From assembly GCA_002917075.1 (NCBI GenBank), contig NTMA01000017.1, positions 440,589 to 504,588 of the forward strand: a DNA stretch of 64,000 nucleotides, written 5' to 3'. Below the pieces are notes generated by a model. It worked only from the letters and a program-made list of their open reading frames with translations, ran no database searches and was not told the origin of the DNA. The position numbers and the translations under genes are program-made. This document shows, in pieces, positions 24,452-36,366 of the stretch (position 1 is the first letter of the stretch; each line of letters begins with the position of its first letter). The stretch is from Hawksworthiomyces lignivorus. Taxonomy: Eukaryota > Ascomycota > Sordariomycetes > Ophiostomatales > Ophiostomataceae.

Positions 24452-25517
24452 AATGAACAGCTATTTACGAAGCGACTCAAAGAGGGATTGAAAGAGAAAA
24501 ACGGCTCAGGTCCTAGAGAGAGGATAAGATATTGAAACCGGAATGGGCTATTGAGCTATTGACTCGATGGATTCTGCAGTCGAGCAGGCGTAACCAATCC
24601 CTAAGTAGAGCCATTAATGTCGAATAAAGGCAGGCCAAACTTGCAACAACCTCCCCGTGTTCTCATTTGAATCGCTGCACTAATTTATTGTTGTATCGCG
24701 ATGCTCGTCATCCATAGAGCCTCCACTACCTGATACAACCTTCTATCTAAATGGACCACCGCAACCTGGCCGCTTTGAGCGCTTCTACACTCTCCACCAC
24801 CCAAAGCGTGCAGTTGACAACTTAGATGAACTCAAGCGCAAGTGGGGTATAGGAGGGGCTGAGGCACATGGTGGCTGTGTGGATATTGGCAAGGCTGAGG
24901 TCTTCGAGGGCATGATTGGTATGGTTGGATAAGAGTCGGTTCCGCCAAAGATCGCTTTAGGGGGTAGGGTAGCAAAGAGCCTAGGCAGGACGCTGAGCCA
25001 CATGTTTTAGCTGGTTTAGTCCCAAGGCCGAAGCCAAAAACCCCCCGTATAAGGTCTCCAGTAGGGAACGAATTTAAGAGCAAGGAGACTCTGAATAAAT
25101 AGACTAGATTGGCCCCGATGATGATGTATTTTGGTTACAAGAGGAGCTGAGGGATGCCAAAGAATTAGGCGCAGCAAACATTGGGAAATTGGCCCGAGAG
25201 GCCTACACAATGTGCATTAGCAGAACAGGGCGATGCAAGACTTCTTATTTCATTGGGTAATCTACAGTGCGCCTTTCGAGGATTGACTTTCCATCTTCAA
25301 CAGTACCGGTTTAAACACGTCGTTTCATATTTGACCTAACTCGCCGTAGCTCAAGGCCAACGTCTGAAAGCCAGCTTTGCATTCTTCTTCATTATTTCTT
25401 CCCCATCTCGACTGTATGTTGCAGGTGGTACCGGCCGTGGATGGTTAATTTGATTGAATTATTTGCTTCTTTGCAGCTACATCCCCTCGTCTAGCAACAA
25501 AGGCAGATGCAGTCAGA
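24452..25517. other. Spacer between divergent genes, containing relic coding fragments
   Basis: About 1.07 kb between the minus-strand coiled-coil gene and the plus-strand Hsp70-like gene. It must hold both promoters. Two plus-strand fragments with coding character are listed separately. Bases 25,261-25,517 precede the Hsp70-like start and are probably its leader. Confidence 0.5.
24714..25260 (+). pseudogene. Two open coding-like fragments in different frames, family unknown
   Basis: Fragment one, 24,714-24,932, reads openly with strong coding character (GPPQPGRFERFYTLHHPKR, then NLDELKRKWGIGGAEAHGG) to a stop. Fragment two, 25,111-25,260, in another frame, reads DDDVFWLQEELRDAKELGA and onward to a stop. 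Neither has an ATG at a sensible place and the two are about 180 bases apart. They look like pieces of one decayed gene, or exons of a gene I cannot join. No family recognised. Confidence 0.35.
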
Positions 25518-27790
25518 ATGTCGACCACGACATCATACTACCTAGGTGACGACGATGATCAGGCTAACGTATTGATTATTGGCATAGATTTTGGGACAAC
25601 GTAAGGATACTGTCTGCTTCGGCAGTGCCGGAAAAACTATCCAGAGTCCAAGATACTTACGCGGCCTTATTAGATACTCGGGCGTAGCTTGGGCCACTCC
25701 TTACGATTTCGAGCAGGAGCAGATCAACCTGATCCACAGCTGGCCGGGAATGGGCCTGGAGAAGGGAAAGGCGCCTACTGAACTTTACTACGACGATGGC
25801 CAAATCTACTGGGGCTACGAGATCCCGCCAGACGCTGACCCCGTGCAGTGGTTCAAGCTCCTCTTGCTCAAAGACGAAGATCTCGGCGATGAGCTGCTCA
25901 ACTCCGAGTATGTGCGCCGGTGCCGTCGCATGCTGCGCGATACCGGCAAGACCGCGACCGATCTCGTCGCAGACTATCTGCGCCTCCTCTGGGAGCATGT
26001 CCTGGACACCATCTGCCGCGACCGCGGCGAGGCAGCAGTAGACGGCATGAAGTTTCACGTAGTCCTCACCGTGCCTGCCATCTGGAAAGGCTATGCGCGC
26101 CAGCGTATGGAAAATGCCGTCTCGCAGGCCGGTATTCTTGATGAGCGCCCAGAGGGCGCGACGGAGTTGTCTTTTGTAACTGAGCCGGAGGCGGCCGCTC
26201 TGGCGACGCTCCACAACAATCCCAAACCAAGCAAGCAGGGCGATGTGTTCATCATCTGCGATGCTGGCGGTGGCACAGTAGTATGTCTATGGCCAACGCG
26301 CTACATACCGGTGCCATATTGAGCAAAGATCAGGCTGACTTGTGAATCTTTCCTAGGACCTTATCAGCTACAATGTCACGCGTGCGTCTCCTGTTGTGAT
26401 GGAGGAAGCGGTAGAAGGAACTGGCGGCTTGTACGGTAGTATCTTCATCGATGAGGCGTTTGAAAAGATGTCGCAGCGCCGGCTAGGCCCTAAATGGTCC
26501 AATCTAAGTAAGACAGGCGTTAAGGAGCTTGTCAAAGGAGAGTGGCAACAAGCTATCAAGCCGCAGTACAAGTCACAGGCAGATTCTAGGCGACAGTACA
26601 CAGTTTGTATCCCCGCAGAAGCGTTCGGCTCCAAGGCGGAGATGACCGACTTGAGTAAGGAGCCGCACATCAAGATGGGCCGCTTCCACCTTACTGGGTG
26701 AGCTACTTTCATTTACACTTGATAAAGAACACGAACGAAAACGGAGATGTTGTGTGTTGCTAACATAGAATCTTGTGGGATATCAGGGAGCATATTGAAA
26801 AGCTTTTTGAGTATTCATTTGAAGGCATCGACCAACTCATCGACGAGCAAATTCAAGAAATCAAGAAGAAAAAGAACCTCTCCGTTACGGTGTGTATCTT
26901 CCAATTTGCAGTCACCTGTTTTAGGCTTCTGCTGATATTTCTTCGTTAGGATATTATTCTTGTAGGCGGCTTAGGTGCTAGCCCTTACCTATACCAACAC
27001 CTCAAGAACAGACATGGTCCAAAGATCAATATTCTCCAGTCGACTGGAACGAAACCGTAAACTTAGCTTCTTTGAACATGTAACTCTCATGATCGACTGG
27101 CTAATAGATTGTACAGATGGACAGCCATATGCCGCGGAGCCGTGTTTAAAGGTTTCTACAAGGCTCTCAAGGCAGATGGAGAAGATACCCAATCAGTGCT
27201 AGAGCCGCCTGTCCAAATCGCCTCAACAGTGTCGCGTTTCTCGGTTGGTCTCTGCTTTTCACAGTTGTACAATGAGACATATCACAAGGTCGAAGACCGC
27301 TACTGGGATGATAAGGAAGAGGTGTATTTTGCCGGGCATCAGATGGAATGGTATTTGCGAAAGGTACGCCGCTTTTTCTTGCAAATATTCCCGGCAGGTG
27401 ACGGCCTGCGGCGTATTAATACAACAAGCACAATGTCATCTAACACAATGGCAATAGGGAAGCTCTGTCAAGACACTAGCACCCATCCGACACGACTTCT
27501 ACCTGCTGTTTAACAAGCCGAAGGCGGAGTGGACACGTGAATTATACCTGTGCAACGACCCCGAAGCACCTTCGCGCCGAGAAGACAATGTCATCAAGTT
27601 GTGCGACATCCGCTGCAACTTCGCATCGATTGTTGACAGCCTCCCAGAGTACACCTCGCCGAGTGGGAAGGTGTTTAAGAAATTCTCTTACGAAATTGTG
27701 ATGATCCCCACTGGTGCCGCAGTTGACTTCCAGGTCTTTTACAAAGATCAGCGATTAGCGAGTCAAGAAGTGAAAGTGTGCTTTGACTGA
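25518..27790 (+). CDS. Hsp70-like ATPase-domain protein (non-canonical Hsp70 family)
   Basis: Seven exons: 25518-25600, 25674-26280, 26357-26697, 26787-26889, 26950-27056, 27117-27363 and 27458-27790. They total 1,821 nt (606 residues) and all phases agree. The actin-like fold is clear. Phosphate-1 loop: IIGIDFGTTYSGVAWA (residues 20-35). A central VVLTVPAIWKGYARQRMENA block matches the Hsp70 VPAYF-type segment. Phosphate-2 loop: DAGGGTVD at 224-231. Adenosine motif: VGGLGASPYLYQHL near 383. After the ATPase core there is no typical beta-sandwich peptide-binding domain; the tail (KWxRELYLCND-like, then EIVMIPTGAAVDFQVFY) is family-specific. Many filamentous fungi carry expanded families of such proteins, generally of unknown role. 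A short 5' exon of 83 nt carries the first half of the nucleotide-binding motif, so automated models can lose it. Confidence 0.85.
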
Positions 27791-29046
27791 AGCAGTCGGT
27801 GCTGTACAAGTTTAATTTGTCTCGATTATGAACGTCGAGCGCTTAATTGTTCTTATCGTTGACTGTGTCTAGTTTTTACCCTCAAGGTTCAATTCCCTCC
27901 CCCTCCCCCTCCCCCTCCCCCTTCCGTTCTTGCTGCAGTTTTTTGTTCTACATGGGATAAATTGGTATTAAACATTGAGATTCTTAGATAGGGCCTCAGA
28001 CATATTGTATATAGGCTTTTGGAGTAAATGGTTGTCTATTTTGGATAGCAGTCATCAACTTGTGTTATTTGGCAATACATGGCGGAGGCGGATACACGAC
28101 GTATGTAACAAGAAACTAAAAAGAAAGCTGACAGCAGAATTGTGTGTGGATCATGGTTTTCGTAGACTGCCTGTACTGTAGCTTAGCTAAATCCAAGCAC
28201 TCTCTGCAATGCAACGCAATTCAGAGCCCTCATCGAGCAATACGGATGCGGTCATCGTGGGCCACTTGCTACGGAGCAAACGGCAGTGAACTCCTGCCCG
28301 TACCAAGCAATACCTTAAATTTAGTCACAGTTGGCCTTAGATGTGACTCTTGCACCCAATACGCCCTTCGGTTTCTGCATCTCGCTCGATGAATTTTTTT
28401 TTTTTTTTTTTTTTTTTTTTTCCCAAAAGGAAGCAGCGTCTTAGCGCGTTCGGTCCCTCCTCCTTAGATAGGGAACTGGCCACAATTCTCGCGTAATGTA
28501 ATAATACCCAATATAATACCCAATATGCTATACGGCCGTATACTGGGACTCGTCTGAGGGCAGCTAAAGCGATCGGATCGCCTTTCGCTAGCAACGTGTC
28601 CAACAGATATCTCACCACCGCCGCCGCCTCCACCAAAAGCAGCACCACTTGCACTACATGCAATCGTGCTCCTCTCCCTCTCTCCCTGGCCATTGAGAGG
28701 AGATTCCTATCCTTGCGTCTGCTGCTCTGCTTCGGAGACTTCCAGCATCCAATTCTTTTCTAGCATGGACAGAAGTTTCCTATTTGCGTCATCGAGGAGC
28801 CTCTTCACCGACTAGCTCAGCTGAGCACCAGCTTTTCGACCATCCGCCTTTTTCAGCTCGTGTGAGCTTTTTTTTTTTTGGAGCTGCCTCTGTGTTCTCA
28901 CGATCTACTCACGATACCTCTCAATCTCTCTTCTCTTCTTCCTCTCTCGACTGCTTTCGTCTTCTCTTTCTTTCTCGAACTGCCGTCTCGTCTACTAGCC
29001 TACTCTCTCGTGCGCCGCCTCTTATCTCTTACCTCGTCTCCCTGCC
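27791..29046. other. Intergenic region with T28 tract and C/T-rich Sec24 leader
   Basis: About 1.25 kb. A CTCCCC hexamer is repeated about four times at 27,897-27,923. A run of 28 T lies at 28,394-28,421. From about 28,860 to 29,040 the plus strand is strongly C/T-rich, the usual leader signature of fungal housekeeping genes, and the Sec24 start follows directly. No gene of its own was seen. Confidence 0.55.
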
Positions 29047-32000
29047 ATGGCTGACTACGCCATGTTCCACGCCCTCGGGCAGGGCGAGCAGCTCGACCCC
29101 AACGACCCGCGCCGAAACACCCAGCCCGCCGCTCCTGCATTCAACCCTCCCGTGGCCCCTCAGCAATATCAGCAGTACCAGCAACAACCAGGCCCCCCCG
29201 CCTACGGGGCCCCTCCGCCGGCGCAAGGACAGACCCTGTACCCCGGTCAGCCTCCGTATATGGGCACCCCCTCGCCCGCCGGCCAAGGATTCGGCGCGCC
29301 TCCACCCCCACCAGGTGCCGCCGGCGAGGACGGCGGGCTCGCCGCGCAGCTGGGCGGCATGACGCTCGGTGACCAGGCTCACCACACAGCGCGGCGGAAG
29401 AAAAAGGACCGGCACGCCTACCACACGGTGGAGGCGCCCGTGGGCGGCGCAATGGGCTTCACGGCCACCCCGCTGCAGGGCGGCCCCGTCCCCGCGCCGG
29501 CTGGCATCCCAGGCGCAGCGGCACCTGGCTTCGAGCCCATCACGCCGCAGATGAGCCAGTTCCCCGCCGCCGTGAACAGCCCCTACACGCCCGCAAACCC
29601 TGCCGACCCGGCAAGCTTCGCGGCGCGGAGCGGCTTCGCCAGCCCCGGCGCGCCAGACGCGGTCGCGGCGCCTGCGGTGGTGCCGGCGTCGGGCCAGCAG
29701 CAGGTGTCGCCCGACGACATCCCCAGCGTGCCGCTGTCGCGCGACTCGGTGCAGCCGCACTTTCTCAGCAACGTGTACCCGACGTTTGAGCGGCACGTGC
29801 CGCCGCCGGCGGCCATCTCGTTTGTGGCGTTTGACCAGGGCAACGCGTCGCCCAAGTTTGCGCGGCTGACGCTCAACAACATCCCAGCCACGTCCGAGGG
29901 CCTGCACGGCACGGGCTTGCCGCTGGGCCTGCTGCTGCAGCCGCTGGCCGCGCAGCAGGTCGGCGAGGCGCCGGTGCCCGTGCTCGACTTTGGCGAGAGC
30001 GGGCCGCCGCGCTGCCGCCGCTGCCGCGCCTACATCAACCCCTTTATGGTCTTCCGCGCCGGCGGCAACAAGTTCGTCTGCAACCTGTGTACCTACCCCA
30101 ACGACACCCCGCCCGAGTACTTCTGCGCCACCTCGCCCCAGGGCGTCCGCGGCGACCGCGACCAGCGGCCCGAACTGTGCCGCGGCACCGTCGAGTTCGT
30201 CGTCCCCAAGGAGTACTGGACCAAGGAGCCCGTCGGCCTGCGCTTGCTCTTTGTCATCGACGTCACCCAGGAGTCCTACAACCGCGGCTTCCTCGAGGCC
30301 TTTTGCGACGGTATCCTCGGCGCCCTCTACGGCGGCGACGACGAAGGCGAGGAGAGCACTGCCGCCGACGGCGACGACGACAAAAACAATGCAGCCTCCT
30401 CCCGCCGCCGCTTGCCGCCCAACGCCCGCGTCGGCTTCGTCACCTACGACAAGGAGGTCCACTTCTACAACGTCAGCGTACGTTTTTCTTCTTCACCTCT
30501 CTCCTGTCGCTGCGTCAAAAAGGCAAAATCTTGAAAGAGAGGACGGGCAGCTAACTTTTTTTTTCTGTGCAGTCGACCTTGGAACAGGCACAGATGATGA
30601 TCATGCCCGATATCGAAGATCCTTTCGTCCCACTGAGCGACGGACTCTTTGTAGATCCCTACGAGTCAATGTGCGTTTTTGCTTCCTAGTAGTTCTCTAT
30701 TTTAAGACTTTAGACCGCTGACTGCTCGCAGGGCTGTCATCACATCCCTTCTGACACGGCTACCCCAAATGTTCTCCACAATCAAGAACCCAGAGCCGGC
30801 GCTGCTCTCGACGCTCAACGCCGCCATCTCGGCTCTGGAAGCCACCGGTGGAAAAGTCATCTGCTCCGTATCTGCTCTGTCCACATGGGGCCCCGGCAGA
30901 CTGTTCATGCGCGACGACGGAAAGCACACCGGCGGCGAGATGGACAAGAAGCTCTACTCCACAGAACATCCGGCGTGGAGGAAAGCGGCAGAGCGCATGA
31001 CAGCCGCAGGCATCGGCATCGACTTCTTTATGGCTGCTCCGACGGGCGGCTATCTTGATATTGCTACAGTTGGTTCGTATTTTTGCCCTTCTTGGCCCTT
31101 CATATCTCCTATTTGCATCTGCAGAGCTGACGTCTGTAGGTCACGTATCATCCACAACTGGCGGCGAATCATTCTACTACCCCAACTTCGTCGCCGGCCG
31201 AGACAACGCGAAGCTGTCGATGGAGGTCAAGCATGCAGTGACGCGCGAGACCGGCTACCAGGCGCTGATCAAGGTGCGGTGCTCCAACGGCCTGCAGGTG
31301 TCCAGCTACCACGGCAACTTCATCCAGCACACGCTCGGCGCAGACCTCGAGGTCGGCGCCATCGACGCCGACAAGGCCCTGGCCGTCGTCTTCAGCTACG
31401 ACGGCAAGCTCGACGCCAAGCTCGACGCGCACTTCCAGTCCGCCCTGCTCTACACGACGGCCAACGGCGAGCGCCGCGTGCGGTGCAGCAACGTCATCGC
31501 CAGCGTCAGCGAGAACGCGCGCGAGAGCATGAAGTTTGTCGACCAGGACGCCGTCTACGCCATCTTCGCCAAGGAGGCCGCCACCAAGCTGGCCACCACG
31601 TCCAGCAGCCTGCAGGACGTGCGGCGGTGGCTGACGGAGAGGACGATCGACGTGCTGGCGGGCTACCGCAAGAACCACGCCTCGCAGTCGCACCCGCCCA
31701 GCCAGCTCATCATGCCCGAGCGCCTCAAGGAGCTATGCATGTACATGCTGGGCCTGATCAAGTGCCGCGCCTTCAAGGCCGGCACCGAGTCGGCCGACCG
31801 CCGCGTCCACGAGATGCGCATGATCCGGTCCATGGGCGCCCTCGAGCTCAGCCTCTACCTCTACCCGCGCATGCTGGCGCTGCACAACCTGCAGCCCGAG
31901 GAAGGGTTCGCCGACCCGGAGACGGGCCACCTGCGCATGCCGCCCGCCATGCGCGCCACCTTCTCGCGCGTCGAGCCCGGCGGCGTCTACCTGGTCGACA

Positions 32001-32500
32001 ACGGCCAGCAGTGCATCCTGTGGTTCGAGAAGCAGACGTCGCCCAACCTGCTGGCCGACCTCTTCGGCGAGGACAAGCAGTCGCTGCAGAGCCTCGACCC
32101 CTACCTGTCCACGCTGCCCGTGCTGCAGACGCACCTCAACGCCCAGGTCCGCAACATTATCGAGTTCCTCAAGACCCTGCGCGGGTCCAAGGGCCTGGCC
32201 GTCCAGATGGCCCGCCAGGGCCTCGACGGCGCCGAGTACGAGTTCGCCCGCATGCTGGTCGAGGACCGCAACAACGAGGCCCAGAGCTACGTAGACTGGC
32301 TGGTGCACATCCACAAGGGCGTGCAGATGGAGGTACGCTGAGAGCCACCGCCTCCCATACTCTTACCTTTTTTTGGTTTTTTTTTCCACGCCAATGCTAA
32401 CTTGCCTGTGCAGCTCGGTGGTCAACGTAAGAGAGAAGACTACGGCGATGCTTCTGCAGCACTGGCGTCTTTTGGCGGCCTGCGGCCAGGATACTGGTGA
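29047..32500 (+). CDS. SEC24: Protein transport protein Sec24 (COPII inner coat)
   Basis: Five exons: 29047-30477, 30573-30670, 30732-31072, 31140-32332 and 32414-32500. They total 3,150 nt (1,049 residues) and all phases agree. Residues 1-240 are a Pro/Gln/Ala/Gly-rich N-terminal tail. The zinc finger has Cys323, Cys326, Cys345 and Cys348 in CRRC-x18-CNLC. The trunk domain includes [17 protein letters not shown] and [16 protein letters not shown]. Further on come [17 protein letters not shown], a beta-sandwich region, and the C-terminal helical and gelsolin-like domains ending in [11 protein letters not shown]. Sec24 pairs with Sec23 and selects cargo during vesicle budding at ER exit sites. 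The acidic insert after [11 protein letters not shown] (about residues 429-450) is a lineage feature. Codon use is markedly GC-rich compared with neighbouring genes, consistent with high expression. Confidence 0.95.
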
Positions 32501-32762
32501 GAGAGAAATCTAGAGAGAGAGGGGAAAGGGGGGTGAGTCTACATTGGTACATTGGGTAGGAAAAAGTACACTTTTACGAAAATAAAAATAGCACATAATG
32601 AGACTAGGGTGGAGGAAGGGCGGCCAAAAAAACTGTTCTTTTTTTTTCCTCAAAATAATATGCATGCTCGGAATGGATGTAAAGAAACCTGAAAAGTAGT
32701 AGAAGCAGTGGGGCCGGGCGAGATCCCAAGGAGAGCAAAGTAGACATGGGAAATCAAAAAAA

Positions 32763-32818
<56 letters not shown>

Positions 32819-35000
32819 CGTCCAATATTTTGATCCTCCCTCTTCCCCCAAACAACAACAAATATAATAATAAGAAGTGAGAAGTGCTACGAGGACACAG
32901 AGCTGAGGTGAGATCTGTGAATGGGAACATTCTATTTCGGATCATGCTGTTATTCTTTTTCAGTCACAGCCTCGGCGAAGATCTATTTTTTTTTTCTCGG
33001 CATTCCTCTTTCCGGAGCTTCTCTCGGTGTCCTCTCTTCGGTCTCCATGCTGGTATTACGCCATCTTTCTCCTTATGGTCGTATGCGTCAGCCGTTTTAT
33101 GGCTAGCTGTGGAGGAGCAGCAGGTGAGAGAAAGGAAGGATAGTCGAGAGGAAGGCCTCAAAAAGGAAATGATCGGAATGCGAAATGGCTTTGAATGCCA
33201 AAAGAAGACAGGTTCGAGATGCCAAAGCCCGTCAGGTGCCTGTGACGAGACGATCCAAGTTAAGCCGAGGAACCACGAAACGCACGTTGACAGAAAAGAT
33301 ATCTGACTTGTCAGTTTGTTCTGATCTCGGCAGGCTCACTGATGGCACTCTCTGCTCTTTGCACACAATCGATCCATCGTATCCGTTGCTCGCGCTCAAA
33401 ATAAATATTCTCAGCCAGGGAGGGAACCCGGACACGGGAAGATATAAAAAAGAGAGGAGTGGGGGACCAATCCCAAAAAGGGAGAAGAAAGCTAGGGAGG
33501 CTGCGAGGAATGAAGATCTTGTCCCTTTTCGATCGCGAGACATGTTTGTAAACCATCTCCAGAATAAGCAAGTTTGGAGTTATCGAGCGTCTAAAGAATT
33601 ACCAAGAAAAACGTACGTTTAAACTGAGAATGCCGGTAATATAACAGCACATCAGAGTCAGAATCAGAATCAGAATCAGAAAAAAAGAACTCTGCAGGAA
33701 GCTTCTTGAGAATCAGCTCAGACTGCCGGCCGGGAGGGAGAGTGTGTTTCTCTGCCCAATATTGCGGCTCCATGCCTGTGTCTATGGATCAGTTGTCCAA
33801 TGCGCCGGAAACAGATTTGCTTGGGGATGCAGAGCCAATCGCAATCTCGAAGTTTTTGTTTTGCGCCACTTCCTTTATACTCTTCGGATCGGAGTCCGAG
33901 TCTAAGAAACCAAAAAAAAGTCTCGGTGAGATGCAAGGAGGCAGCAGGATTGCAAGGGTCAACCTCGGCTAGATGACAGCTCTCAGCCCTATTTCACAAG
34001 CAGCGATCCTTGTCCACGTCCGTGGTAGCAAAGGTGCGGCGTAGTACCCGGCTATTTTGGTAGTCGGTGTCTGACCTACCCTGGTCTGTCTGCCTTTCGT
34101 TTCTTTTTCCTTGGTCTCTCCCGTGTGCAACTAACCCAAGCTTGGAAATACCTCAAGGACAGACCACAGACTATACGCGTACAGCTCTGCAAGCTCCTTC
34201 GAGCTTCCCTCCATTATAACAGCATCATTAACGCGCACTGTGAGCAGCCCTGCCAAGGAAGAGAAACCACCTCTCGAAAGCTCCGGTCACAGAATCCACC
34301 GCTCAATGTCCATCATGAAAGCTGCAATCCCCGGATGTGCTGTCATCCTGACAGCCGTCGAATGGCGAGAGAGTTACATCGAATCTGCGGGAAGCGGTGC
34401 ATTATCTGGCCTAGCTCCTGGCAATGCGACGTTCACAGCCCCATAGATCTACCTGGAGATCTTACCCATACCAGGACATCTGGGCGCTGATAATCCACGA
34501 ATTGCCAGATTCAGCTGATTCCTTGTCCGAAAAGAAGCCTAATAAAGGAAAATGCATAAACACTGCATTCTATAAATCCAGCCACCTCATCATCAGGTTT
34601 CCAAACACCCGACTGTTGACATACTGGACTTGAAAAGACAAGGGTTGAACAGATATTGAACGTAGTCACAACTGGTAAAAGCAGAAATGCCATTATCAAA
34701 AGGAGCAAAATGCCATACCCTCTGTCTCAACCCCATATTTTACAAAAGAAAAGTCCACAAAAAGAGGCTGTATTCTTGGAAACACTCCGATAAACTCCTT
34801 GACTCCACCCGGAACTGTTCCCCGAGCACTGAAGAGGTGTGTCTCGCCTAAAGATTTTCCTCCGTCTCTCTAGTGTCGCCCGTTCCTCGGTAGTTTAAAA
34901 GACACACAATACTCATACAATCTAAAAAAGGAAAGTAGTTGCAAGCCCGATCCCCCACCCAGGCGCCCTCCCATTCCCTCCCCTTCCTTTGGCTTTTTTC
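32501..35000. other. Intergenic region after Sec24, with an A54 tract
   Basis: 2.5 kb with no supported gene. It contains the Sec24 3' UTR, an uninterrupted run of 54 A at 32,764-32,817, and a GAATCA hexamer repeated about four times near 33,655-33,680. A plus-strand open frame at 34,240-34,446 has moderately coding-like composition (KEEKPPLESSGHRIHRSMS) but begins with GTG and has no visible partner exon, so I did not call it. Confidence 0.5.
32764..32817. repeat. Homopolymer A54
   Basis: Fifty-four consecutive A residues on the plus strand, preceded by two shorter A runs. It could be a residual poly(A) tail of an inserted retroelement, but no element or target duplication is visible; it may also be a simple slippage expansion or contain assembly length error. 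Confidence 0.9.
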
Positions 35001-36366
35001 TTACATGGGGCTCATCAGCGTGCCCAGCTCGTATCGAGGGTCTGGCTGCGTCAGGGTGCGGTTGATCTCGTCGTCGCTGAACACGTGCGTAAAAATGTCG
35101 ATGTCGGTGGGCGCAGCGCTGCAGGCGGAGTAGGCGGCGTGCGAGGACGAGGACGAGGACGAGTGCGACGAGGCTGACGAGAACGAGCCGCGCGAGGACG
35201 ACGAGTGCGAGCTCGCCTTGCCCCGGGACCCCGAGCCGCCGTGCTTGCTCTTCTTGGACAGGTCGTTGAGGATCAGGCGCGCCGTGCTCTGGCTGGTGTC
35301 CTCAAAGACAAAGGCCACCGACTGGATGCGCCCGCGGAGGTCCGCGTCCCACAGGCAGACCTCTCGCCACATCTCGGCCATCTCCTGCGGCGGATTGCGG
35401 TAGCCGTTGCCCAGTCCAAAGTCGCCCACGACGATGTTGGTGTAGCCCCTGTAGACGCAGATGAGCAGCGCCGCGCGCAGCTTGTTCTTGACCATGTCGC
35501 GCTCCTCGGCGAACGAGTATTTGGTGCCCATCTGCGTCAGCTTGGGCCAGCGCACAGGCGGCACCGAGCAGACAGGGAGGACGCCCCAGTCCTGAGGGGC
35601 AAGCTTCTCATAGCGGTCGTGGGGGCCGCGGAAGACCACTGTACTAGCGTTAGTCTCTTTGTACTATTGTTAGTTTCTCTCCCCTCCTCCGCCCTCCTCC
35701 TCCCTTCTTTCGGGATAGCCTGCTTTCATGGGCTCCCTCGTTTTACTTACCAACTTCTTCTGAGAGAATTCCGCCCTCGATTGGAATGGGATAGTTTGAC
35801 TGCACATAGCTCTCAGGGGCTGGCGTGGCCAGAGTAGCAGATAGAGTACTTCTCCGGCATAGGCGTTCCTAGATGTCCGAGTCAGCATGTTGTAGATACG
35901 CAAAAATACTCAAAGCTCTCAGTGGGAAAACACCGAAATTCATTTCGAATTTCGCAACTCACTTCGTATCCGAGAACGCCAGTCTCCCAGTCTCCTCCCG
36001 GGCGCTTGTCGTTTGCTGAACAGATGAAAGGCACCGGGGCTGGGTCGCCTCCTTGGCTTTTCAAGTGCCTAGCCCAGCTCAGGGCCATGTCTACCGGGTC
36101 TCCGTCTTGCACGTCTTGTTTTCCACCTTTGTTAGCCCATGGGGCGTTGATGCTTCTGGAGGAATCCACCTACAAAAGTTTGGGACCCGTCCATATGGAC
36201 GACTGAAACTATGCAGCTGGAGGTCATTGAGAGGCTGAGGGAAAAGAAAAGAGTTGGTTCTGTAAAGATGGGCATAGTTGTTCTTGATCATGGGGATATA
36301 ATTTCTCCTTGTATCAGCCGCGACTTCGGAGGCCTTGGGTTTTGATTTGGAGTTTGGGCTGGGCAT
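35001..36366 (-). CDS. Microbial-type PARG/macrodomain-like protein (DUF2263 type)
   Basis: Minus-strand exons from the 3' end: 35001-35638, 35751-35868, 35963-36169, plus a first exon starting at the ATG at 36,366. The first three joins read PGGDWETGVLGYE-ERLCRRSTLSATLATP, then GGILSEEV-VVFRGPHDRYEKL, then VCSVPPVRWPKLTQMGTKYS and VVGDFGLGNGYRNPP. This is the fungal branch of the TIGR02452/DUF2263 poly(ADP-ribose) glycohydrolase-like family. The loop PGGDWETGVLGYEE corresponds to the GGG-x-QE catalytic signature of bacterial PARG but is altered. Exon 1 encodes MPSPNSKSKPKASE and RRNYIPMIKNNYAHLYRTNS, matching the family N-terminus. The junction between exon 1 and the exon at 36,169 (between about 36,170 and 36,215) has no canonical donor in the right phase, so it is unresolved. 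A Ser-rich tail (about 30 Ser) precedes a short conserved C-terminus. Probable role: removal of ADP-ribose; inferred. Confidence 0.8.

Noticed and set aside
27880..27900. AGGTTCAATTCC, resembling a tRNA T-loop
   Set aside because: No A-box or acceptor/anticodon stems can be formed at the right distances upstream.
29029..30462. 477-codon minus-strand frame opposite Sec24
   Set aside because: Antisense shadow of the GC-rich Sec24 exon; composition is Arg/Ala/Gly-rich without motifs.
34240..34446. Plus-strand open frame of 68 codons
   Set aside because: Begins with GTG, no in-frame ATG or joinable exon; moderately coding-like but unsupported.
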